A stretch of 52,382 nt of DNA from a bacterium (GCA_030649055.1 JAUSGH010000009.1:1-52382), one strand, 5' to 3'; shown: positions 22,001-30,137, counted from the stretch's first letter. The notes: a model not told the origin generated them from the sequence alone. Made by a program: numbers and translations.

Positions 22001-22879
22001 CTACTCAATTCCTAGCATTTTTTTCACTGCTATATTCACCTCCATAAACGTCTTATACGCCCCCCGCAGTTCCGCGAACGACTGGTCAACAAGGTTGGAA
22101 ATGCGTTCGTGCGGGGAAATGAGCTCGGCATCACCGGTCTCCGCGGGCATTCCTGGCCGCTCGCGCAGCATCCGCAATACGATATTGGTTGCGTCTTCGT
22201 GCAGGGCTTTTGCTTTCTTTAAGCTCGCACCGCTCGAAGTTACGAGAGGCTCAAGTGTGGTCATGGTGATGAGCTCCGCGCCTTTGAGTTTTCGCAGGTC
22301 CGCAAGTATTTTATCAAACCTTACCGCTGCGGTTTTGAGCGCCACGCGGTTTTGAAGAAGCAGTCCCAGACTCAAGATTTTCCGCACGCCGGGGTTGTAT
22401 GTTTTTTCCCTCCACGCGCGCATGGTAACAGCGATAGCTTTCACGTCGCTTACATTTTTCGCTTCAAGCAGTTTTTTTTCCGCCTCGCTGTAGTAGGCAT
22501 CAAATGACTGCAACATTTGGACAAACGTGCCGGATGTTTCCACGGCATCAAACGTGAAGTCGTCGGCGACCAATTCCTCGATATGTAAATCCGCAAGGCG
22601 CGCCTTCAGGTCTTTTGCCTCCACCAATCCTAACTCGATAATTTTTTGAAGGGTTTGGACTTTTGCGCGGAATTCCTGCTGATCTTTCTCGGCCGGTGGG
22701 GTGTCGTCTTTTGTTTGCGCTAAAGCATTCACGCTTGTTTTAAGGCTTTGGAGCGCGTCAGCGAGCGACGGCATGGTTTTGGGGGAGAACCATGACGCCT
22801 GCGCGATAGTAAACGTAAAGACGCCGATACAGGCGGCGGCTGTTTGAACCGCATAAGTTATGTAGCTCTTTCTCGTCAT
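22001..22879 (-). CDS. Exported helical protein of unknown function
   Basis: 292 residues. The N-terminus MTRKSYITYAVQTAAACIGVFTFTIAQASW looks like a signal peptide or anchor with an Ala-x-Ala-like end near residue 28. The rest is nearly all helical with many Leu/Lys/Glu/Asp and contains no motif I recognise. It is the last gene of the minus-strand group ECF sigma factor (23344-23913), membrane protein (22884-23363), exported protein; the gap to the middle gene is 4 nt. It could be an output or sensor of the sigma system. A structured element follows its stop codon. Confidence 0.7.
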   Translation of the reverse strand: MTRKSYITYAVQTAAACIGVFTFTIAQASWFSPKTMPSLADALQSLKTSVNALAQTKDDTPPAEKDQQEFRAKVQTLQKIIELGLVEAKDLKARLADLHIEELVADDFTFDAVETSGTFVQMLQSFDAYYSEAEKKLLEAKNVSDVKAIAVTMRAWREKTYNPGVRKILSLGLLLQNRVALKTAAVRFDKILADLRKLKGAELITMTTLEPLVTSSGASLKKAKALHEDATNIVLRMLRERPGMPAETGDAELISPHERISNLVDQSFAELRGAYKTFMEVNIAVKKMLGIE

Positions 22880-22883
22880 GGGA

Positions 22884-23363
22884 CTACATTGAGACCGAAT
22901 TCAAAAGTGCGTCAATATCCTTGCTTGCGTCTTTTTGCCGCTCCAACTCCCGCAGTTCTTTGTTCAATACGGCGTCATTCAAATGATCGGGTGCATTTTG
23001 TGAAACGGCTTTCAAGGCAACGGCGACATCCTGCGCTGAGGCGCCATAGTACCCGAATTGCGCGAGTTCTAATTCCGCATCCACACGCGCGGCCTCGGCG
23101 GCGATGCTTTTCGCGTTCAAACTGCCGATGATGAGCGGGGAGGCGCTGGACCAATTCAAGTATGAAAATCCGCCAGCGGCAACCACAATCACGAGTGCCG
23201 TGAGGGACAAGGCGACGCTGTAGCGCACGCTCTCAAAAAATCGGGCGCGCAGCGACTTCTGTAACTGCGGGTTTCCAAGAATCAACGCAATCGAACGGGC
23301 GCGATATGCGTCGTCCGGGGCAAGTTGCTGCAACTTTTTGATGTTAGATAAGAGTATCTTCAT
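22884..23363 (-). CDS. Single-pass membrane protein, candidate anti-sigma factor
   Basis: 159 residues. Cytoplasmic N-terminal part (1-45, helical, LLSNIKKLQQLAPDDAYRARS), one membrane helix (about 48-68, VALSLTALVIVVAAGGFSYL) and an outer helical part. This topology and its position, overlapping the end of the ECF sigma gene by 20 nt, fit an anti-sigma factor. No zinc-binding HxxxCxxC (ZAS) motif is present, so the assignment rests on context only. Confidence 0.6.
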   Translation of the reverse strand: MKILLSNIKKLQQLAPDDAYRARSIALILGNPQLQKSLRARFFESVRYSVALSLTALVIVVAAGGFSYLNWSSASPLIIGSLNAKSIAAEAARVDAELELAQFGYYGASAQDVAVALKAVSQNAPDHLNDAVLNKELRELERQKDASKDIDALLNSVSM

Positions 23364-23913
23364 TGGTTTGGGGTTCGTTGTCGGAGAGAATAGCTCGGAG
23401 ATTCTTGATGGCGCGATGTTGTATCAGTCGCACGGCACCCTCGGTTTTGCCAAGCGCCTCGGCAATCTCTCCCGGGGTCAAGTCATCAACAAATCGCAGG
23501 ATGAGGATGTTCTGGTGGTCATCCGAGAGTTCGCGCATCGCGAGCTGTACGCGGTCGAGCTCCATGGTCTGGTCGGCGGCATGCTCGGTTTGCATCGCAA
23601 GGTCCGCGATACCTTCCGTCGTCTCATCAATCGGAGAGGTGAACTTCCGCGTGCGGTAGTGGTCAATGACTTTGTTGCGCGCAATTTGGTAGAGCCAGCT
23701 GGAAAAAGGATGCCCGCGATGGCGGTAGGTCCCGATGTTTTGCCAGGCGCTCAAAAAGACGTCGTGGGTCAAATCTTCCGCTTCCGCTTTGCTTCCGGTC
23801 TTCAAATAGACAAAGCGGTAGATTTGGGCGATATAATGGTCATAAAGCGCGCTATACGCGCCTCTGTCTCCATCGCAAGCGCTGGCAATAAGTTGTGGCT
23901 CCTGCTCTAACAT
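23344..23913 (-). CDS. ECF-type RNA polymerase sigma factor
   Basis: 189 residues with sigma region 2 (YSALYDHYIAQIYRFVYLKTGSKAEAEDLTHDVFLSAWQNI, then FSSWLYQIARNKVIDHYR) and region 4 (MRELSDDHQNILILRFVDDLTPGEIAEALGKTEGAVRLIQHRAIKNLR). It has no region 3, as in group IV (ECF) sigma factors. It would direct polymerase to a stress- or envelope-related regulon. It is translationally coupled to the membrane protein at 22884-23363. The start lacks a Shine-Dalgarno. Such factors are few in reduced genomes. Confidence 0.92.
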   Translation of the reverse strand: MLEQEPQLIASACDGDRGAYSALYDHYIAQIYRFVYLKTGSKAEAEDLTHDVFLSAWQNIGTYRHRGHPFSSWLYQIARNKVIDHYRTRKFTSPIDETTEGIADLAMQTEHAADQTMELDRVQLAMRELSDDHQNILILRFVDDLTPGEIAEALGKTEGAVRLIQHRAIKNLRAILSDNEPQTNEDTLI

Positions 23914-23981
23914 ATAGAACGATAGACCGATGTTTTAGTTACCAACACCCATCTCAATAAGTATATAGAGTCTGGGTAAAT

Positions 23982-24010
23982 TTTACAGTCCCGATGAGTT
24001 GCTTTATACT
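23982..24010 (+). promoter_or_regulatory. Promoter of the metal ABC transporter genes
   Basis: TTTACA (23982-23987), 17-nt spacer, TATACT (24005-24010); start near 24017, leaving a leader of about 7 nt before the ATG at 24024. Confidence 0.6.
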
Positions 24011-24023
24011 CAATACTAACGAT

Positions 24024-24746
24024 ATGTCGGAATCGATTCTTCGAGTAAAAAATCTCTCCGTGTCCTTTGACGGCAAGCGCGTGCTTTCGGACATCGACGC
24101 GGAGGTGGCGCCGGGCGAGAGCGTGGCGATCATCGGGCCGAATGGTTCGGGGAAGACGGTATTCTTGCGGGCGCTCATCGGCGCCGTGCCGCACGAGGGG
24201 GAAATTCATTGGGCAAAAGACGTACGCATCGGCTATGTGCCGCAGCGCATCGACTTGGAGCGCACGTTGCCGCTCACGGTGCGCGACTTTTTGCTGACGC
24301 GCGCCGCGTCGCTGGGCCTAGTGCATGATACTATCCGGAAAAACATGGGGCTAGTGCGGCTTCCGGAAAGTTTTCTTGATAAAAAACTCGGCAGCTTGTC
24401 CTCGGGTCAGCTGCAGCGGGTGTTGATTGCCTTCGCGCTCATCGGCGATCCGAACGTGCTTCTGTTTGATGAGCCGACCTCCGGAGTTGACCTTCCGCGT
24501 GAGGAGCAGATTTATGAAACCCTGCATCGCCTGCAGGACGAGAAGCATTTCACGCTGTTTTTGGTGTCGCACGACTTGAGCTTAGTCTACCGCTACGCCA
24601 CAAAGGTGCTTTGCATCAATCAGCGCCTTGTCTGTTACGGCACGCCGCAACATGTGCTAACCGAGGAAAATCTGCATCATCTCTACGGCGACCGTGTCAT
24701 TTATCACCATCATCACAGCGAGGGGAGTCGCGAACATCATGAATAG
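24024..24746 (+). CDS. Zn/Mn-type ABC transporter ATP-binding protein
   Basis: 240 residues from the ATG at 24024. Walker A (GPNGSGKT), Q-loop (VPQR), signature SSGQLQR (a variant of LSGGQ), Walker B (VLLFDEPT) and switch His (LVSHD) are all present. Sequence style (DLERTLPLTVRDFLL, GVDLPREEQIYETL) fits the ZnuC/MntA metal family. The last residues are His-rich (YHHHHSEGSREHHE) and may bind the metal. The permease follows with an 8-nt overlap. No solute-binding protein (ZnuA type) or metal repressor is seen nearby. Confidence 0.88.
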   Translation: MSESILRVKNLSVSFDGKRVLSDIDAEVAPGESVAIIGPNGSGKTVFLRALIGAVPHEGEIHWAKDVRIGYVPQRIDLERTLPLTVRDFLLTRAASLGLVHDTIRKNMGLVRLPESFLDKKLGSLSSGQLQRVLIAFALIGDPNVLLFDEPTSGVDLPREEQIYETLHRLQDEKHFTLFLVSHDLSLVYRYATKVLCINQRLVCYGTPQHVLTEENLHHLYGDRVIYHHHHSEGSREHHE

Positions 24747-25506
24747 CGACGCATTAACCATTGTGCTCATGCTCGTAGTCGCGGCGGCCTCCGGCTTGGT
24801 CGGCGTGTTTGCCTTGATGCGCAAGATGACGCTTGCCTCGGACGCCATTTCGCATATTGCATTGCCGGGGCTTGGGATCGCGGTGCTCTTGGAGATCAAT
24901 CCGCTTATCGGCGGCGCGGCGGCGCTTTTGCTTGGGGCGATACTCATTTGGAGCATTGAGCGCAAAACGGAAATTTCAACAGAAACCATCATCGGTGTTA
25001 TGTTTTCCGCCTCACTCGCCATCGGGAGTTTGATTACGCCACAAGAGGAGTTGATTGAAGTACTGTTCGGCGAAGCGCGGACGCCGTCACTTGCCGGTGC
25101 GCTCGTCGGCATGCTCGCCGCGTTCGTGGTTATTGTGTTTATCGTGCGAATGAAAGAACGGCTCACGCTCGCGCTCGTGTCGGAAGACCTCGCGACCGTG
25201 TCCGGTATTTCCGTTTCACGAATGAACTTATGGTTTCTCCTTATCTTCGCGTTGAATATCATTTTGGGTTTGCAGTTTTTAGGTGTTCTCCTTATGGGCT
25301 CACTCATCATCGTGCCGGCAGCCGTGGCGCGCAATCTCGGAACGAGTTTAAAAAACACACTTTTCATTTCTGTCGCCGTGGCGGTTTGTTCCGTCGGCGC
25401 CGGTTATTGGCTTGCGAACGCTTATGCCTTGGCGCTCGGCCCCGTCATCATCAGTATCGCCGCCGCGTTGTTTTTTATGAGCTTGTTTGTTGCGAAAAGG
25501 GCGTAA
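24739..25506 (+). CDS. Zn/Mn-type ABC transporter permease
   Basis: 255 residues from MNSDALTIVLML; this start overlaps the end of the ATPase gene, indicating coupling. About eight hydrophobic helices are seen. ALMRKMTLASDAISHIALPGLGIA and AEE-like QEELIEVLFGE, together with LLMGSLIIVPAAVARNLG, are typical of ABC-3 family (ZnuB/MntB) permeases. It would form the homodimeric membrane channel for zinc or manganese uptake with the ATPase upstream. Confidence 0.9.
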   Translation: MNSDALTIVLMLVVAAASGLVGVFALMRKMTLASDAISHIALPGLGIAVLLEINPLIGGAAALLLGAILIWSIERKTEISTETIIGVMFSASLAIGSLITPQEELIEVLFGEARTPSLAGALVGMLAAFVVIVFIVRMKERLTLALVSEDLATVSGISVSRMNLWFLLIFALNIILGLQFLGVLLMGSLIIVPAAVARNLGTSLKNTLFISVAVAVCSVGAGYWLANAYALALGPVIISIAAALFFMSLFVAKRA

Positions 25507-25515
25507 ACTAAAACC

Positions 25516-25543
25516 TTGACTTCGATGTCGCGCAATATATACT
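25516..25543 (+). promoter_or_regulatory. Promoter of the 113-residue gene
   Basis: TTGACT (25516-25521), 16-nt spacer, TATACT (25538-25543), with a leader of about 30 nt. Confidence 0.6.
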
Positions 25544-25580
25544 CTTAACAGAGTTGGTTTCTTGTTGAAGGAGTGAAGCG

Positions 25581-25922
25581 ATGCGCAAGCGCGATGTGTT
25601 CGTGTTCCTGCTTGGCGTGGCGGCGACCGCGCTGGTGGGGTGGATCGGCGTGTATGCATTCGGCCTGATTTCTCTTGAGCCGCGTGTTGCCTCGATGACG
25701 CATGATATGGACAGCGGCCGCTGCGTCGTCGTCGTTGGCTACGGCACCGGCATGGAATCGGAGTCGCAGAAGCGCGAGGGCGGGTGGCACCTTATCAGCT
25801 GGACGAATTCGGGGAAGCGCCTTGAGCAAGGCGGTAGCGAGGAGTACGCATACATCGTCAACAACAAAGAAGACGCCATTGCGTACCGCGATCGCCTCCT
25901 CAAGGGTCTTCATGGGCCTTAG
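25581..25922 (+). CDS. Unknown membrane-anchored protein, 113 residues
   Basis: A membrane helix near the N-terminus (about residues 6-30, VFVFLLGVAATALVGWIGVYAF) is followed by a small domain: CVVVVGYGTGMESESQKREGGWHLISWTNSGKRLEQGG and EYAYIVNNKEDAIAYRDRLLKGL. The latter could be a compact alpha/beta unit facing outside. GAAGGAGTGAAGCG gives a good ribosome site. It is monocistronic with its own promoter and terminator. I do not recognise the family. Confidence 0.65.
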   Translation: MRKRDVFVFLLGVAATALVGWIGVYAFGLISLEPRVASMTHDMDSGRCVVVVGYGTGMESESQKREGGWHLISWTNSGKRLEQGGSEEYAYIVNNKEDAIAYRDRLLKGLHGP

Positions 25923-25954
25923 TGGTAACAGGCAGCTGGCGCGGAGGAAAGCGT

Positions 25955-25990
25955 GGGGCCGTCGGGTAATCATCCGGCGGTCTCTTCTTT
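25955..25990 (+). terminator. Hairpin terminator
   Basis: GGCCGTCGGG TAATCA TCCGGCGGTC, then TCTTCTTTT; the stem includes G-U pairs. Confidence 0.7.
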
Positions 25991-26014
25991 TACCACAGAG
26001 AGCGGGCCGCCCCT

Positions 26015-26171
26015 GCGGGTAGGGGGAATCTCACGTCGCGCTTGCGCGCTCCTGGGAACCCAGCGGTTCCCAACTTCCGCCACGGGAAAACTACCGTTTT
26101 CCCCGACTTCGTCGACCGAAGCCGACTACGACGGGCGGAGGCCGACCCCTTTCCCGTTCGATTCCCTGCTC
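26015..26171 (-). mobile_element. tRNA-end element at tRNA-Gly
   Basis: On the minus strand, after the tRNA and its terminator: a partial inverted T-arm copy (AGGGAATCGAAC), then CGGGAAAGGGGTCGG, an extra 39-nt hairpin unit, GGGGAAAACGG...GTTTTCCCGTGGCGGAAGT, hairpin TGGGAACCGCTGGGTTCC-CA, then GGAGCGCGCAAGCGCGACGTG. It ends with a 16-bp direct copy of the tRNA 3' end, GATTCCCCCTACCCGC (plus strand 26015-26030). Confidence 0.7.
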
Positions 26172-26206
26172 ATAATAAAAATCCCCGAATAGGGGACTTT
26201 TATTAT
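26170..26206 (-). terminator. Terminator of tRNA-Gly
   Basis: CATAATAAAAGTCCCC / GGGGATTTTTATTATG, a long stem directly after the tRNA on the minus strand. Confidence 0.85.
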
Positions 26207-26207
26207 G

Positions 26208-26278
26208 AGCGGGTAGGGGGAATCGAACCCCCGGCTTCAGCTTGGAAAGCTGAGGTATTGCCATTATACGATACCCGC
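26208..26278 (-). tRNA. tRNA-Gly (TCC)
   Basis: 71 nt. Acceptor GCGGGTA / TACCCGC, anticodon arm TCAGC-TTTCCAA-GCTGA with anticodon TCC, and T-arm CGGGGGTTCGATTCCCCC. Discriminator T; no CCA is encoded. It reads GGN glycine codons. Confidence 0.93.
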
Positions 26279-26350
26279 GCTGATTCCTTTACGAAACTAT
26301 CTTAACAGCCCGCTTGCCTCCTGTAAAGAAAAGGAGTAACTTAATATGTA

Positions 26351-26941
26351 ATGAAAACCCGTCATAAAACGTGGCTGTGGATGGCAATGATAGTGATAGT
26401 CGGTGCGCTGCTCATCCGTTTTATTCTTGTCGGACCGAAGGTGGTTCCGGCGGAATTTACGGCGGCGCGTCAAACAGGTACGCGCCTTACTGAAGAAATT
26501 ATTTTCCTTGCGAGCGCGTCGCGATCAGGATTGGAGGACATCGCGCGCTATGATGCCGAAGCCAACACCTCCGAGGCGCTCATTGCCACCTCGCGCGAAT
26601 TGATACGCAACAAAGATGTCCGTGAGCGCGCGGTCAGCTTGTCCGTGGAACTCGGCAGAATGGCGCAGGCATTGCCGAACATCCAACCGGGAAGCGCGCG
26701 ACAGATCGCGAGCGAGGCCATTGGCTACGAAGTGGCGCTTGTTTCGCGCCTTATTTCATACAATGACATATTAAACCGGCTGTTTGAGCTACTCCGAGCG
26801 AAATTTACCGGACAGGTAACAGAGACAGACGGCAAAGTGCGCGCCATGATCAACGACATTAACGCGGGGGCCAATGCCGCGAATGACTTGAACGCAGCAT
26901 TTGTTGACGCGATGAAGCGGTTTGATGACGTATATCAATAA
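26351..26941 (+). CDS. Membrane-anchored helical protein of unknown function
   Basis: 196 residues. An N-terminal membrane helix (about 7-27, TWLWMAMIVIVGALLIRFILV) is followed by an all-helical outer region rich in Ala, Arg and Glu without motifs I recognise. GGAG lies 14 nt before the ATG, which is far for a ribosome site. The stop codon TAA lies inside the first AGCAA-type word (CAATAAAGC) of the repeat that fills the next spacer. The gene at 27096 follows on the same strand. Confidence 0.65.
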   Translation: MKTRHKTWLWMAMIVIVGALLIRFILVGPKVVPAEFTAARQTGTRLTEEIIFLASASRSGLEDIARYDAEANTSEALIATSRELIRNKDVRERAVSLSVELGRMAQALPNIQPGSARQIASEAIGYEVALVSRLISYNDILNRLFELLRAKFTGQVTETDGKVRAMINDINAGANAANDLNAAFVDAMKRFDDVYQ

Positions 26942-27145
26942 AGCAAAGAAGCAAGAAAGCAAAGAAGCAAAGAAGCAAAAAAACAAGAAAGCAAGGAAGC
27001 AAGGAAGCAAGGAACTGCAAGCGCAAACCAGAGGGGCGTACACCGCTCCTTTTTGGTTTATGCGCTTCTACGGGCGAGTGCTATAATGAAAGCAAATGGC
27101 CCAGCGGATAAAAATCTTTTCTTTGCTTCTTTGCTTCTTTGCTTT
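26942..27145. repeat. AGCAA-word inverted repeat reaching into a signal-peptide coding sequence
   Basis: Left arm (26942-27015): about ten degenerate units of AAGCAAAGAAGC / AAGGAAGC. Right arm (about 27115-27145): TTTTCTTTGCTTCTTTGC then TTCTTTGCTTTGG, inside the coding sequence of the gene at 27096. A second mirrored pair is GCGCAAACCAGAGGGGCG / CTTTTTGGTTTATGCGC near 27020-27065. Confidence 0.7.
27082..27087 (+). promoter_or_regulatory. Candidate -10 box, near-leaderless start
   Basis: TATAAT ends 8 nt before the ATG at 27096, so transcription would begin at or just before the start codon. The -35 is weak. Confidence 0.5.
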
Positions 27146-28472
27146 GGTGCTTTTATCGTCCGTCGCCTTTGCCCAGACCGCTGACCAGCTCATTGATCGC
27201 ACCTATCGCTTCACGTTTACGACTTCCGTGACCGGCGGACCCGCGTATCATTTGGTTGTTTTAGTGCAGCTACCGGAAGATGTCATGGCCGCGGTGACAA
27301 ACGACTCCGTGCGCTACGCCGACCGCGTGTTGTATCTTGTGGCACCAGGGACAGTGCAGCCGGGTACTTCGTGGAATACGGAGTTTGTGCTGCGTGGCGC
27401 GGCGCAAGCATTGAACGCGCTGGAAGGCGCTCCGGCACCGTTTATTTGGCGCGATGATTTCTTCAGCGGCGAGGGTTCGGTGGATTTGAGCAAAATTGTG
27501 GTGAGCGAGCAGCCGTTGGGATTTTTGCAGACCATCGGTAATACCATCAGGGAACTCCGCGCGAATCCCGAGGTGGTGCGTCAGATCAAAACCGTTGCGG
27601 TGCCGGTGTCGGTGACGCTTGGCGCCGTTGGCGTGGGGATTTTGACCACCACCGCCGCTTCGTCCAGCGCGCCGTTCGCGCTTAATTTAATCCAACTCCT
27701 CCGTTTTCTTGCGCTCGGTTTTTTGCGATTTGAGCGCCGCCGGCCGTGGGGGAGGGTATACAGCGAGTTGACCGGCAACCCCATTCCCGGCGCGACGGTG
27801 CGCATCTATGACGCGCAATTTAAGAAAGTGAAAGAAACGCAGATTACCGATCGCGATGGCCGATTCGGGTTTTTGGTTTCGCCTGGAACATATTTTTTGC
27901 AGATTGTGAAAAAAGGATTCACCGCGGTGGAGACGGGGGTCGTGCATGTTGCCGACCCCAAGGAAGTGGTCGCGCTGGAGATTCCTGTAAAATCCGAAAC
28001 CAAAGAAGTAGATGAACGGTCGTTGCGGTTGCTCCGGACGCTCAACACCATCAAATCGGTGTTTGATCTCGTCAATCCGTATCTGTTTGTCTTCGGCACG
28101 GGGCTCAGCATGTTTATCGCCGTGATTGTGCCGACGGGCTTCAATTACGGTGTCTTGGTTTTGTATCTTGCGTTGGATGCGGTAAAGATTTTGTTGGCGC
28201 GCTGGTCGCTGAAGTCGTTTGGCATCGTGGCCGACGTGAAACTCAAAACCCCGCTGCCGCTCACGGTGGTACGCGTGTTTGATGAAAAGCGCAGCTGGCT
28301 CCTCGGCACGCATGTTACCGATGAACTTGGCCGCTTCAACTTTTTGCTTTCACCTGGTTCGTACTATGTTTCGTGCGCAAAAACGGGATACAAACCATAC
28401 CAATCAAAACCCGTGTTCTTGAAGAAATCCGGAATCATCACGTTTGATGTGCAGATGGAGCGATTGCGGTAG
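27096..28472 (+). CDS. Exported membrane protein with two carboxypeptidase-regulatory-like domains
   Basis: 458 residues. Signal peptide MAQRIKIFSLLLCFFALVLLSSVAFA; its hydrophobic codons come from TTTGCTTC-type repeat words. After a beta-rich N-terminal domain (about 30-165) there is a membrane region (about 168-205). Then comes GRVYSELTGNPIPGATVRIYD...TDRDGRFGFLVSPGTYFLQIVKKGF (carboxypeptidase regulatory-like / Cna-B-type fold). A second membrane pair (about 335-375) is followed by a second such domain (TPLPLTVVRVFD...TDELGRFNFLLSPGSYYVSCAKTGY). It is probably an envelope protein; function unknown. No Shine-Dalgarno. Confidence 0.75.
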   Translation: MAQRIKIFSLLLCFFALVLLSSVAFAQTADQLIDRTYRFTFTTSVTGGPAYHLVVLVQLPEDVMAAVTNDSVRYADRVLYLVAPGTVQPGTSWNTEFVLRGAAQALNALEGAPAPFIWRDDFFSGEGSVDLSKIVVSEQPLGFLQTIGNTIRELRANPEVVRQIKTVAVPVSVTLGAVGVGILTTTAASSSAPFALNLIQLLRFLALGFLRFERRRPWGRVYSELTGNPIPGATVRIYDAQFKKVKETQITDRDGRFGFLVSPGTYFLQIVKKGFTAVETGVVHVADPKEVVALEIPVKSETKEVDERSLRLLRTLNTIKSVFDLVNPYLFVFGTGLSMFIAVIVPTGFNYGVLVLYLALDAVKILLARWSLKSFGIVADVKLKTPLPLTVVRVFDEKRSWLLGTHVTDELGRFNFLLSPGSYYVSCAKTGYKPYQSKPVFLKKSGIITFDVQMERLR

Positions 28473-28480
28473 CAATCGCA

Positions 28481-28553
28481 CAATTGACAGAAAACAATTG
28501 ACATTTGACCAGAGGAACTCAAGTTAATTGTCACGTGTCACCGGTCAAATGTT
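28481..28553. repeat. Degenerate TTGACA-word inverted repeat
   Basis: ACAATTGACAGAAAACAATTG then ACATTTGACC on the left; GTTAATTGTCACGTGTCACC and GGTCAAATGT on the right. It fills the whole space between the 458-residue gene and the convergent gpmI. Confidence 0.65.
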
Positions 28554-30137
28554 CTACGGCAGCGGCAGTTGCCCGATAACCTTAATTAAGCTTGTCCCCG
28601 TCATTGCTTTTGGTTTTTTGAGCCCCATCATTGCAATGATGGTCGGCGCGACGTCTGCAGAAATACCGCGCGTGATGATGGTGGACACGGGGTTCGCGGG
28701 TGTCGTGCGTTTGTTGTCTGATGCCGCGATCCAAAACGGCACCGGATTAGTGGAGTGTTCGGTGTCCGCCTCGTCGTTTTCCAGATTAATCATTTCCTCG
28801 CAATTGCCGTGGTCCGCGGTCACGTAGAGCACGCCGCCCACGTTTAATGTTTCATTCATGATGGTGCCCACGCACTCATCAATAACTTCCAGGCCGATAA
28901 TTGCGGCGCTGATGTTTCCGGTGTGGCCAACCATGTCGCCGTTCGCGAAATTCACGGCGACGAAGTCGTATTGTTTAGAGCGGATCGCTTCAATTACTTT
29001 GTCGGCGATTTCCCGCGCGCTCATTTCCGGCTTCTGGTCATAGTCGGTCACGTTCGCGGCTGAAGGCACGATGACGCGGTCTTCGTGTTCAAACGGCTCC
29101 TCGCGCCCACCGTTCAAAAAGTAGGTGATGTGCGCGTATTTTTCTTTCTCGGCGATGTGGATTTGGCGCAACCCCGCGTCCGCGATGACTTTGGCGAGCG
29201 GTTCTGCGATGTGCTGTGAGGGGAATGCGATGTGCGCGGGGAGCGTCTCGTCATATTCGGTCATGGTCGCGATGAAAAGATTTTTGAACGCCGTGCGTGG
29301 AAACTCTTTGAACATCGGGTCAACGAAGGGGAGGAGCAGTTGCCGCATGCGATCCGGTCTAAAGTTCCAGAACAACAGCGCGTCGTTGTCGTGAACAGCG
29401 CCAATGGGCGTGCCATCGCGGACAATTGTTGTGCCGGGAATTACTTCGTCGCTGATGTTTTCTTTATATGCACCATCAAGCGCCGCTTGGATATCGTCCG
29501 CGTTTTTTTCTCCCTTGCCGATGATGGCGTCATAGGCGCGTTTTGTCCTGTCCCATTTTGCGGCGCGGTCCATGCCAAGGTAGCGGCCGGAAACGCTTGC
29601 GATTTCTCCCAGTCCCACCGCGGCAATTTCTTTATTGAGCAAATCAAAAAATAGCGGCGCGGATTGCGGCGGCACGTCGCGTCCGTCCGTGAACGCGTGG
29701 ACAAATACCTTTCCGAAAAAGCCGAGCTGTTTTATGGCGCGAAGCAATGCAAAAAGGTGGTCAATGTGCGCGTGCACGCCACCGTTGGAAAGGAGGCCCG
29801 CAAGGTGGATTGCGGAATTGTTTTTTGTGGCGTGCGCCACCGCGTCTTTCCATACCGGTAAATCAAAAAATGTTTTGTCCTCAATCGCGAGGTTCACTCG
29901 AGGGAGGTGCTGATAGATGACGGTGCCGGCGCCGATGTTGGAGTGCCCGACTTCAGAATTGCCGACTTCACCCCACATAATGCCCACAGCAATGCCGGAG
30001 GATTGGAGTGCCGTACCCGGATAGAAATGACTCAAATAGCGCAAATGGGGGAGCCGTGCCATTGCTACGGCGTTGCCTTTCGTTTCAAGTGATAAGCCGA
30101 AGCCGTCTAAGATGAGGAGAACATGGGGACGATGCAT
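28554..30137 (-). CDS. gpmI: 2,3-bisphosphoglycerate-independent phosphoglycerate mutase (copy 2)
   Basis: 527 residues with the same motif set as the copy at 17142-18692. LLILDGFGLS carries a metal Asp and GEVGNSEVGH the catalytic Ser61. HAFTDGRDVPP, SVSGRYLGMDRAAKWDRTKRAYDA, TYFLNGGREEPFEHEDRV, AVNFANGDMVGHTGN and VTADHGNCE follow. All metal ligands appear present, so it should be active. The two copies are clearly diverged in between, so the duplication is old. No Shine-Dalgarno. It is monocistronic on the minus strand. Confidence 0.93.
   Translation of the reverse strand: MHRPHVLLILDGFGLSLETKGNAVAMARLPHLRYLSHFYPGTALQSSGIAVGIMWGEVGNSEVGHSNIGAGTVIYQHLPRVNLAIEDKTFFDLPVWKDAVAHATKNNSAIHLAGLLSNGGVHAHIDHLFALLRAIKQLGFFGKVFVHAFTDGRDVPPQSAPLFFDLLNKEIAAVGLGEIASVSGRYLGMDRAAKWDRTKRAYDAIIGKGEKNADDIQAALDGAYKENISDEVIPGTTIVRDGTPIGAVHDNDALLFWNFRPDRMRQLLLPFVDPMFKEFPRTAFKNLFIATMTEYDETLPAHIAFPSQHIAEPLAKVIADAGLRQIHIAEKEKYAHITYFLNGGREEPFEHEDRVIVPSAANVTDYDQKPEMSAREIADKVIEAIRSKQYDFVAVNFANGDMVGHTGNISAAIIGLEVIDECVGTIMNETLNVGGVLYVTADHGNCEEMINLENDEADTEHSTNPVPFWIAASDNKRTTPANPVSTIITRGISADVAPTIIAMMGLKKPKAMTGTSLIKVIGQLPLP

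Noticed and set aside
26942-27015. AGCAA repeats as a CRISPR array or simple microsatellite
   Set aside because: Units are 6-12 nt without constant-length spacers, so not CRISPR. The word changes between units and a complementary arm exists, so it is not a plain slippage tract.
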